From Tritrichomonas musculus (Eukaryota; Parabasalia; Tritrichomonadida; Tritrichomonadidae), in contig JAPFFF010000032.1 in the NCBI GenBank assembly GCA_039105265.1, positions 372,001 through 436,000 on the forward strand: a DNA stretch of 64,000 bases, given 5' to 3'. The notes beneath the pieces were generated by a model. It was not told where the DNA came from and ran no database searches. It saw only the letters and a list, made by a program, of their open reading frames with translations. A program made the translations under genes and the position numbers. Shown here piece by piece: positions 10,744-20,500 of this stretch. Each line of letters starts with the position of its first letter. Positions within the stretch are counted from its first letter, which is position 1.

Positions 10744-11730
10744 TGAAGCTGAATTTCTTTGTCAACAATATTATGTTTGGAATATACAAAGGTGCAATTT
10801 CAGAAGATCCAACCATTTATTCAGATATTTATGTGTGCTCTCAATGTTTAAACTATCTATAGATAAAAAAACAGCACTGTCTCACAACTGTAAAAAAAAA
10901 AAAGAAAATAAATCCAAAAATTCTGCCCAAAATAAATTAGATTATAATAAAGTAATGAAATATCTTGTTATATGGATTGCAAAAAAAAAAAAAAAAAAAA
11001 ACATATCATTTCGCGCAATTACAGACAACGATTTTAAAGGTTTTATAGAAACCTTAGGAAATTTTAAAGTTCCTTCTGAAACGACAATAAGAGAATTTAT
11101 CAAAAATTTTGCAAAATATACCTTACAATTAATAATAAAAATGTTTCGATTCTAATTGATGAAGTTACACGAAATGGTGCAAAATATTTAGGAATTGTCT
11201 TTTTTCTACCGCAAAAACTCTTTTTTTTGGGACTGGAACCATGCCAAATTGCAACTTCTTTTAATATATCTACGATTGTGGCTAAATATGCACAATATAT
11301 TGACCACAACCATAGTAATTTAGTATCTGTTTGTTCGGATAATGCTCGTAATAATGTGTTTGCATTAGATGGTGAAGCACAAAAAATGGCCGATGTAAAC
11401 TTTATCCGTATGCCATGCACATGTCATACGGCCAATTTGGCACTCAAAGATGTTTTAAAGCAGAAACATCAAGAAATTTTAAATACAATAATATTTTTGA
11501 TTTCGATTTTCAAAGAAAAATCAGAAATAATACCTTGTATAGGGAAAATTCCTCATAGGGAAAAAAGAACTATTTTCAAAATTTATTTATGCATTTTTAT
11601 TCTACTCATGATAATATGAAAAATATATCAATTTCATATTTGGCTAAAATTTCTAACTTTTTTTCGAGTCACCTGGATAATAATTTTAATTCATTTAAGA
11701 TGATAAAATTATTTTATTTTTTTATCCTTT
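10744..11730 (+). pseudogene. Decayed hAT-superfamily transposase
   Basis: Pieces of one protein lie in three frames. An N-terminal part with a CSQC pair (10744-10862) suggests a BED-type zinc finger. A lysine-rich linker follows in a second frame (about 10850-11130). A core in a third frame, from about 11130 to 11600, carries ILIDEVTRNGAKYLG, then CSDNARNN and MPCTCHTANLALKD. The last two correspond to the hAT blocks with the catalytic Asp and the C-x-x-H-x-x-N-L region. At least two frameshifts and loss of the C-terminal dimerisation domain show it is dead. Homopolymer A runs (10980-11000) lie in the linker. The first codons overlap the target duplication of the MULE-like element, so that element landed at its start. 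Confidence 0.7.
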
Positions 11731-11734
11731 GAAA

Positions 11735-11930
11735 AAGTGGGGCAGAAAAAAACGATAACCCATTCAGGAGGATCTGTATTTTTTGGTTCTTTAAAAGTTG
11801 GAGGTTCATCAATATTGAATTCTTGGCTTAATTTTTCAAAATCATAGTCTGCTTGCTTTGGTTAGGCACTAGTTCTTTTATTTATTGACTTCTTTGCTTT
11901 GGTTGGATTAGTTATTTTATTCTGTCTCAT
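11735..11930 (-). pseudogene. Fragment of an unidentified coding sequence
   Basis: Reading left from an ATG at 11928-11930, the minus strand gives a lysine-rich N-terminus (MRQNKITNPTKAKK). One in-frame TAA follows, then a coding-like stretch (DYDFEKLSQEFNIDEPPTF) with codon use unlike the surrounding non-coding DNA. The frame degrades in the T-rich tract at 11715-11740. I recognise no family, and it may be part of the debris around the hAT relic. Confidence 0.3.
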
Positions 11931-11934
11931 TGTT

Positions 11935-12374
11935 ATTTTAAATTTGGCATAAAAACTTTTTTTTTTTTTGTTTCAATGAGTTTATTGAATTTATTGGATT
12001 TTTTTAATAATTTCAATGAGCCAATTGAATTTATGAAATTGAGCATACTCTTAACAAGTATAAAAATGAAAGGCCTCATAATTCCAAATTGCTTTTCCCG
12101 TTTGGCTACTTTCGAGGCTCTTTCAAATTCACAAGGTGATTGCACAAAAGAAATAATTGATTTGTAAAAACAATATAACAGTGTTGGTTTAAGTAATAAA
12201 TTGAATGCAATTATTTAAAAATAAGATTTTGAAAGCAAATCAACATTCCATTATCTATTTATTTAGGAAATATTGATATTCATTCAAAAAAGAATGTTCA
12301 TCATCTAAATATTTTTTTTTTACTTATTTTGTCTAGAAAATATTATAATCTTAATATTTCTCATGAAATATCAT
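11935..12374. other. AT-rich spacer
   Basis: The stretch contains a 63-codon open frame (11976-12167 +) with no recognisable features, and poly-T tracts. I see no gene I can support. It ends at the stop codon of the ankyrin gene. Confidence 0.4.
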
Positions 12375-15300
12375 TCATAATTCCATCAAATGATCAAACT
12401 TCACTAGCAGTATGCATTGTTTAAAATATTCATCTTTGCTTTTTCTGATTTCATCACAATTATTCAAATTATTATTTTTTGAAACGATTAAGAGTGCATC
12501 TTCACCTTTTTTATTACAATGAAGATAATCCAAATTTTCAATTTTTGACAAACGATCAATATTCATAGGTCTTAGATATCTGCAAGCTTCCATAAAAGGT
12601 GTTTCTCCTAGATCATCAACAATATTTATATCAATTAAATTTCTGTTTAAGAATACATCCAAAATTTCAACGTTTTCTGATCGTGCTGCCAAATGAAGGA
12701 AAGATTTATATTTTGCATAAGTTTTTCTTTTCTTTATAACTGTTTCTCCAGGCATATTTTGATCAGTGGAAATTTTCCTTTTTATTCTAATTTTTATATT
12801 ATAATCAATTTTATTAGATTCAATTAAAGCACAAACTAAATCAATACAATTTAACTCAATCGCGTGTTGAAGAGGATACTTACCATTTTTATCTGGGATG
12901 TTTGGATCTGCTCCATTTTCTAACAGCAAGAAAACAATCATTATGATAGATTGGAAGCAGGGATTGATTGCAGTTAAAAAAGAATTTCCATTTGGCATAA
13001 ACTTATTGAAATCAATAAACTTTCCTTTTATCATATTGTAATGGCATATTTCTTGGAAGTAACTAAGTGAGTTTTGATCAAATGAAGAAAATATATGAGA
13101 CAATGATTGAAAAATTTCATCATGATTTTCAACCAACATTAACAACTTTTTGAAATACTTCCTATTATATGTTTGTATACATAATGAAAGAGCAATTGGC
13201 AACTGTGATTTAGTCTTATCAAATGATGGATGATCAATAATTAAATAAATTAATTCATGTTCATTTAATTTAATTGCTTGTGTTAATGATATTCCATTAT
13301 TACAACAATATTTGCAATTCAAAACAATGTTCTCTTGCAATATCATATCAACTAATAAAGAATTGCCGTTTTTTAACAAAATATTAACATCAATTCCAGG
13401 AACTGTCAAAATCTCTTGAATAAATTCTACATCATTATTATATATTGAATATTGAAGAACTGATCCAGAATTTTCAAATACTTTGTTTATATAAAAAGGA
13501 TCATTATTATATTCTAACACTAAGTTAAATACATCAAAGTCATTTGTTTGAGTAGCCCAAAGTAAAGTTTCACCAATTGGAGGCGTTTGTTGTAACAAAT
13601 ATCTAATAAGATTTTTGTTTTTTGACGCAATTGCTGGTGAAATTAATTTATTTAAAAGATCTTCTTTATCTGTTGGCGATAATGTATTCATTAATTTAAT
13701 AATGATTTCCAAATCTATTGAAACTAATTTATATAAATATTTGGTAATTTCATCATAAACAAAATCAATTTCCTTAGAAATAATGTAATTACATATTTCT
13801 TTTGATCCTACAACTGCCGCTTTCATGAAAGTCAAAGTAAACCACATGTAGTCATTACTATCTAGATAAAAATTTTCAATTATATAATCAATTAAAGTTT
13901 TAGAAGCCTCAACATTTTGATACCTGCATGCAGTAAGTAATATTTCATAATTCCAATCTATTTCTTCAAAAATGTCAAGATTTATTTGTTTAAACTTATC
14001 TACAATTAAATTAAAAAGGCTGCTGTTTTTCCTTTTGACAGAATTATATAAAACATCATAAGCAAATTGATTCGTTATTTGAAAATCATTATTAATAATA
14101 AAAGTATCGAAAAAGTAATTGATAATGCCGAGATAATTCTTTTTAATGGCATAAATGATTACATTTTCAAAATCATTTTGATTCATTAAGTCTTCAAACA
14201 ATTGTAAAATTGATAAATTTCCATAAAAAACAGAAAATTCAAAATGAAAAGTGTCAATTGAATTAGAATTATAAAAATCAATCCTTTCAAAATGAAATAA
14301 TAGAGATGATGAGTATATAATATTACTAAGAGATCTTATTTCATATATATCAAGTGAAGTATTTTTGGATTGAGATTGTATAATGAAAGAAACTTGAGAA
14401 GGCTGTGAAAAGTTATTTATTTTTGTGAATTTTAATTTTGCTTGCATTAAATAAAAAAGTAATTTACTCATTTGATAAAAACCTTTTCGAGATGTAAATT
14501 GAAGTAAATAATAGCATAATTCTGGTTCATATGAAAAATCAAATTTTTGTTCAACTAATTCGATTAATGCATGAGCATTACAATAAAATACAGACATGAA
14601 AACCAATAGATTAATAACTTTTTCATCACATTTTGATAAACATTTTTGCTCAAAAATCCAATCGAACAATTCATTCTGATGCTTTGCAATTGATATAATT
14701 AGTGAATTTAAAATATTAAGATCAATATTACGTTTATTGAAATCATTATTTACATTTTGATCAACTATTTTAATGATTTCAATATTGCCACCATAAACTG
14801 CAAGCCAAAAAGTGGAAGTATTTATTTCTTGGTGATTTAAAAACAAATATTTAAAACATTTGACAGAACCATATGCGGCTGCATAATCAAGAAAACGACA
14901 TTGACCACCAGTCGATGAAACAAAATCTTCATATAAATTGAATGGGATTTTTAAAATTGTATTTGAACTGAGTGTTGAAGAAACTAAAGATTGAAATAAT
15001 TCAATATCATCTTTTCGAAGTGCTTTTGATATTTCATCGACAGGTTCACCATTATCTCTCATTTTATTATAAATATCAATTCTATTTGGTACAAAATAAT
15101 TAATTAATTCATTATTACTATCACTTATATAATTTTCAAAAAAAGTTGGATTCAATTCATATACTTCTGGTAAAAACCAAAGTACTAAGCATTCTTTTTC
15201 TTCATAATTGTCACTTTTATTTATCGTTGATGCAATCTTCTTCATTAATTCTTGTTTTTTAATGAGTCCTTTTTTATATAAATTGTAAACAAAAGAACAA

Positions 15301-16430
15301 TTGTTTTTATTTGATGCAAAAGAATTCATTAATTTTTCTACCATGAATGGAATTAAAATTGTTGATTTATTATTATTGAGTTCATCCAATAAATCAGCTA
15401 AATATGGATGCAAAGAATAATCAACATTCATAACTTGAATAATAAATGCAACTAATTCCTGAATGCTTTCAGTGGTTTTTATCCAAATCGAATTGGTTAT
15501 TAATTCTTTAACTTTTGTAACTGTTAATTCTTTAATTTTAAATAACCATTCATACAATTCTTCAATTTGATCAACAATTTTTTGCTGTTGATCAAGTGTT
15601 TCAAAAAATAAAGAATTTGAATCAATATACTTCTCAATATCTTCAATAATACAATCAATTTGAAGATCATTTGCAATTTGAAGAAGAACATCAGCGTTTT
15701 CTTTTGATATTTTAATTGTTTTGAAATTAAAAAGATCACAAATTATTTGAAATTCGTCATTTTCATCTGTAAAATCAAGTTGAAAATTATTTAATTCGGG
15801 ATTTTTTGATACAAATTCGCGAATAACCGAAGATAATAAAATACCAAATTTATTACATTTGTATTCTTTTTTGTTTGTTGATATTGTAAAAGAAAAATGC
15901 TTAGAGCTGGTGAGAAAAGAATAAAGATCATCTTCTTTAAATTCCAATTTAATACTTTTTGGCTCTGATTTTATGCAATCAATGTTTATAAAACTATAAT
16001 CATCAATATTCATTATTTGATTGATTGGAAATTTAGTTATTTTCAATTTTTCAAATATTTCTGAACATGTCGAATGATCATTCGTATCAAATAAAACCAA
16101 TTTACCTTGATGTAATAATTCAAGTTTTTTGAAAATATTTCTTTGATCTTCTATGTTTAACTGATATAAGAATTGATGAGGATTATCTTCTATGAATTTA
16201 TCAATAAATAAACTCATATACCTTAAAATATCAATATTAAAAAAGTATTCTTTTTCATTATTTATAATTTTAAAAAGTTTGGGCATATATTCGAAAATAT
16301 TCAATCGATATTTTCGATTAAATAAATTGAGGGTATTTGGTTCTGCTTTACTAATTTTCATGGAAACATTGTCAAAGGTTGATGATTCATTAATAAAAGA
16401 TAAGAGCCAATCATGATATTCATCATCCAT
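12375..16430 (-). CDS. Large BTB-like and ankyrin-repeat protein (DUF3447 type)
   Basis: This is an uninterrupted 1351-residue protein. Residues about 167-272 resemble a divergent BTB/POZ fold (FSFTISTNKKEYKCNKFGI, then a helical end with LLQIANDLQIDCIIEDIEKYI). From about 500 a DUF3447-type block typical of trichomonad ankyrin proteins appears (FLDYAAAYGSVKCFKYLF, AVYGGNIEIIKI). Long runs of degenerate ankyrin repeats follow, with two clear ones near the end (NGADPNIPDKNGKYPLQHAI and SFLHLAARSENVEILDVFL). There is no signal peptide and no membrane segment. BTB-ankyrin proteins commonly act as adaptors, including for cullin ligases; the partner here is unknown. The start is the first Met of the frame. 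Confidence 0.85.
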   Translation of the reverse strand: MDDEYHDWLLSFINESSTFDNVSMKISKAEPNTLNLFNRKYRLNIFEYMPKLFKIINNEKEYFFNIDILRYMSLFIDKFIEDNPHQFLYQLNIEDQRNIFKKLELLHQGKLVLFDTNDHSTCSEIFEKLKITKFPINQIMNIDDYSFINIDCIKSEPKSIKLEFKEDDLYSFLTSSKHFSFTISTNKKEYKCNKFGILLSSVIREFVSKNPELNNFQLDFTDENDEFQIICDLFNFKTIKISKENADVLLQIANDLQIDCIIEDIEKYIDSNSLFFETLDQQQKIVDQIEELYEWLFKIKELTVTKVKELITNSIWIKTTESIQELVAFIIQVMNVDYSLHPYLADLLDELNNNKSTILIPFMVEKLMNSFASNKNNCSFVYNLYKKGLIKKQELMKKIASTINKSDNYEEKECLVLWFLPEVYELNPTFFENYISDSNNELINYFVPNRIDIYNKMRDNGEPVDEISKALRKDDIELFQSLVSSTLSSNTILKIPFNLYEDFVSSTGGQCRFLDYAAAYGSVKCFKYLFLNHQEINTSTFWLAVYGGNIEIIKIVDQNVNNDFNKRNIDLNILNSLIISIAKHQNELFDWIFEQKCLSKCDEKVINLLVFMSVFYCNAHALIELVEQKFDFSYEPELCYYLLQFTSRKGFYQMSKLLFYLMQAKLKFTKINNFSQPSQVSFIIQSQSKNTSLDIYEIRSLSNIIYSSSLLFHFERIDFYNSNSIDTFHFEFSVFYGNLSILQLFEDLMNQNDFENVIIYAIKKNYLGIINYFFDTFIINNDFQITNQFAYDVLYNSVKRKNSSLFNLIVDKFKQINLDIFEEIDWNYEILLTACRYQNVEASKTLIDYIIENFYLDSNDYMWFTLTFMKAAVVGSKEICNYIISKEIDFVYDEITKYLYKLVSIDLEIIIKLMNTLSPTDKEDLLNKLISPAIASKNKNLIRYLLQQTPPIGETLLWATQTNDFDVFNLVLEYNNDPFYINKVFENSGSVLQYSIYNNDVEFIQEILTVPGIDVNILLKNGNSLLVDMILQENIVLNCKYCCNNGISLTQAIKLNEHELIYLIIDHPSFDKTKSQLPIALSLCIQTYNRKYFKKLLMLVENHDEIFQSLSHIFSSFDQNSLSYFQEICHYNMIKGKFIDFNKFMPNGNSFLTAINPCFQSIIMIVFLLLENGADPNIPDKNGKYPLQHAIELNCIDLVCALIESNKIDYNIKIRIKRKISTDQNMPGETVIKKRKTYAKYKSFLHLAARSENVEILDVFLNRNLIDINIVDDLGETPFMEACRYLRPMNIDRLSKIENLDYLHCNKKGEDALLIVSKNNNLNNCDEIRKSKDEYFKQCILLVKFDHLMEL

Positions 16431-17316
16431 TAGAAAAATAACAATTATATCTGCCCTTTTTTAGGCTGAAGAAAAAAACTTCAACGAATTAATTCTTTGA
16501 AAAAATCCCGAGCACATTCTATTTGTTGTCCAGCAATTCCAATAATTTCATTCTTGTTTAACAATAAAATATATGAGTTGAAAGAAAATGAAGTGTTCTT
16601 TTGATTATTTGATTGAACAAATTGTCCGATCAACCGATTCAAAAGTATTTTCAAATATTTTTATCCTACGTTCCGAGAAATATTTTTGATGAATTAATAA
16701 AAGCAAAGAGATATATAACTAAATTGTGCATAGTGAAAATATATTTACATAATTTTTTGATCATTGTGTTCTTATTTGGATTCCAAATAATTACATCGAT
16801 AGTATTCAGGAATATGAAATTTTAAACCAACATTTTGAATATATAAGATATATAATTCAATTATTCAAAAGTTTCAGCCATTAATTTGAATTTTCATATC
16901 ATTTACTAAAAGAAAAAGTATAATTAGCACACTGTGATGATGAAATGTTATATAATAAAATTTCATTTATGAAATGATTTAAAATTTCATTTACTAAAAG
17001 AGAAAGTATGATTAGCACACAGTGATGATGAAATGAAAATCACATAGTTCTTTAAAAGTGAAAATTCAATAGGGATTTTTTGAATTGTAACTTTTTGATA
17101 GTATCTTCAGTAGAACAATTCATAGGTCGTAATCGCTTAAACAATTCAACAACACATCTCTTTCTCAATATTGTAGACTCAGAAAAAAGGCAGTCATTGA
17201 ATAGATATGAATACAGACTCAAGGATATACTATTCAAATATGAATATCTAATGAATAAAAAAATTAAAATTATATTAAATGATATATAAAATTTTTATAA
17301 AAATACCTATTATTAA
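16431..17316. other. Intergenic region with duplicated 47-bp segment
   Basis: No supported gene. Two open frames of about 70 codons (16613-16825 +, 17080-17289 +) lack recognisable features. The main structure is the 47-bp direct repeat listed separately. Confidence 0.5.
16901..17035 (+). repeat. Two direct copies of a 47-bp segment
   Basis: Copies at 16901-16947 and 16989-17035 differ at about three positions. Both contain ATTAGCACAC followed by GTGATGATGAAATG. The spacing is 88 bp. They may be a small tandem duplication or the remains of a paired regulatory site. Confidence 0.6.
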
Positions 17317-17520
17317 TTATAGATATTCTTTGGAAGACTTATCTGTTCCAAGAACTTCAGCAAGTAAAGGTCCATCATGTGTTGATGGAATTAAATAGAG
17401 GAGAAAAAAATTGACACTTTCATTAGCTGCAGAGGCCATTTCACCATCAGCTAATAAAGATACAAATTTATGTTTATCATGATCAAGAAAAATAGGAATC
17501 AAATATTTGACAATACTCAT
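17317..17520 (-). CDS. Short protein or N-terminal remnant, unknown
   Basis: The frame gives 67 residues from the Met at 17518-17520 (MSIVKYLIPIFLDHDKHKF...). Its base composition is less AT-rich than the flanks, with GCT/GCA alanine codons clustered in ADGEMASAANESVNFF. It may be a small gene or the surviving N-terminus of a larger one. It is divergent from Sel1-kinase paralog 2, with 76 bp between starts. No domain is recognised. Confidence 0.3.
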   Translation of the reverse strand: MSIVKYLIPIFLDHDKHKFVSLLADGEMASAANESVNFFLLYLIPSTHDGPLLAEVLGTDKSSKEYL

Positions 17521-17596
17521 TGAATATTTTAAAATTAAAATCACGATTAAAAATCTTTCAAAAAGTTGAAAAAAAAAAACAAAAAAACAAAGAAGT

Positions 17597-20500
17597 ATGA
17601 TAATGAATAAAAGTACAAATATAATTGAAAGTTTCTTGGAACTTCCTCAATTTTTAAACAGTTTTAAGGCAAAATTTGGAAAACCTGCTTTTGGAGAAAT
17701 TCTTCGAAATTATTCTTTTTTTATTATTAATAAAAATACTTTTTTGGAGGAAAATCAAAAGCAAATAATGAATAAAAATATCAAAGAATCCAAAGTCATG
17801 ATAATTGATGAAATAATAAATCAAGAAGATGAAATGAGCGAACATTATCTAATTCTTAGTTTTGAGACAACGATAATGATCATTGAATTCTCGATAGCAT
17901 TAGAATACATTATACAAAATAAATTAATTTCTAATTCAAACCTTTCAATTTGCTTTTTAAATGGTACAAAATCAATATTTGAAGGGAAAGTGACACTTTT
18001 GAATCAAGAAATTGAGATTGACAGTATTTTTCTAGAAGAAGTTGAAAGTTTAAAAAAAGGACTATGGATTTTTACCTCAGAAAAACCAATTAATTATATT
18101 TGGCCAATCCTCACAACGAGCATCTCAGGATATTTAATCAAGAAAAGTTATTTACAACGAAATAAATATCGTATTGAAGAATACATTTTAGATTCAGAGA
18201 AATATTTGGAAGAAAAAGCAATACAAGAAGAAATAATAATAAGAGAAAAAGAATACATTGAACTACGGAGAGTTGGTGTTGGAGGTTCATTTTCACCATG
18301 GTTAATTTATCACATCAACAGAGGAGAATTGTATGTTGTTAAAAAACCATATGAAAGTGATGAACAAGGCAAATTGATTTCGAGAGAATCAGAAAACTAC
18401 AATAAAATTCGGCATCCATTCTTACCTAGATATTATGGAAGAGTGAAAGACAAAAATTACAATGTTATTGAATTCATAGAAGGATCAACATTAGAACGCA
18501 TTGAAAAAATTGGACTCACATACAAAGACAAAATTAAAATTATTTTTGAACTGATATTGATATTCAACTATTTTTATGATAATGAACTAATTTATCGTGA
18601 TTTAAAACCAAATAATGTTATGATCGATTCAAACAAAAATATTGTTTTAATTGATTTGGATCGATTAATTAATAATACAGAAATTACACATTCGATTGAT
18701 GCTGAAAATTGTTATATTGCCCCAGAAGTATTAACAGCGAACAAATATTCATACAAAAGTGATATTTATTCAGTTGGTAAAATGATTGAATACATATTAA
18801 ATGGAACAAAAGAAGATTCATTTTTAAATATTATTATTGATAAATGTACGAATAAGAGATCAATCAATCGTCCATCTATTTCAGATGTAATTCAAGAATT
18901 TATTTCTCAATATCAAGACGAAATCCAAATTGAACATTGCTTATGCAACTTCAAAAAACATTTTACTATTTTTGACCGGATAAATCTTCTTAGTATCGCT
19001 TATTCTGTTATATATAATATAAGCAAAATAATTCAATATTCCGCTCTCTCAAGCAACCCAAATTATTCAAAAGAGTCGCATTTTCTTGATTTTAATGAAT
19101 TAAATCATTATTTTCCATTTATTGTTAATCGAATACTTTCAGCAGCACAATGTTCCCTGGGTTTCATCTATTTAAATGGTGAATATGTTACAAGTGATAT
19201 TACAAGAGCAATTCATTATTTTTCACTTGCTTCAAATAAAAATCACCCAGCATCTCAATTTTATCTCGGTTTAATTTACTATACAGAAAAATATGTTAAA
19301 TATGATATTAACAAATCAGTTTATTATTTATCACTTGCTGCTAATCAAAATCATCCAGAAGCTCAATTCTTTCTCGGTATAATTTACTCACAAAAAGAAT
19401 ATTCAGTATTTGATATTAACAAATCAATTTATTATTTATCACTTGCAGCAAATCAAAATCATCCAGATGCACAATATAATCTCGGTGTAATTTACTCACG
19501 AAAAGAATATTCAGTATTTGATATTAACAAATCAATTCATTATTTATCTCTTGCATCAAATCAAAATCATCCAGAAGCGCTATTTAAACTAGGTATAATT
19601 TACGCAAGTGTTAAATATTCAGTATTTGATATTAACAAATCAATTCATTATTTTTCACTTGCTGCTAATCAAAATCATCCAGAAGCACAATATAATCTCG
19701 GTGTAATTTACTCAAAAGAAAAATATTCAATATTTGATATTAACAAATCAATTTATTATTTATCACTTGTAGCAAATCAAAATCATCCAGAAGCACAATA
19801 TCATCTCGGTTTAATTTACTCAAGAGATAACTATTCAATATTTGATATTAACAAATCAATTCATTATTTATCACTTGCTGCTAATCAAAATCATCCAGAA
19901 GCTCAATTCTTTCTCGGTATAATTTACTTAATAGAAGAATATGCTGTATTTGATATTAACAAATCAATTTATTATTTATCACTTGCAGCAAATCAAAATA
20001 GTCCTGATGCACAATATAATCTCGGTGTAATTTACTCAAAAGAAAAATATTCAGTATTTGATATTAACAAATCAATTTATTATTTATCACTTGCAGCAAA
20101 TCAAAATCATCCAGAAGCACAATATAATCTCGGTGTAATTTACTCAAGAGATAACTATTCAATATTTGATATTAACAAATCAATTCATTATTTATCACTT
20201 GCTGCTAATCAAAATCATCCAGAAGCTCAATTCTTTCTCGGTATAATTTACTCACGAAAAGAATATTCAGTATTTGATATTAACAAATCAATTCATTATT
20301 TTTCACTTGCTGCTAATCAAAATCATCCGCAAGCTCAATTCTTTCTCGGTATAATTTACTCACGAAAAGAATATTCAGTATTTGATATTAACAAATCAAT
20401 TCATTATTTATCACTTGCAGCTAATCAAAATCATCCAGAAGCTCAATTCTTTCTCGGTATAATTTACTCAAGAGATAACTATTCAATATTTGATATTAAC

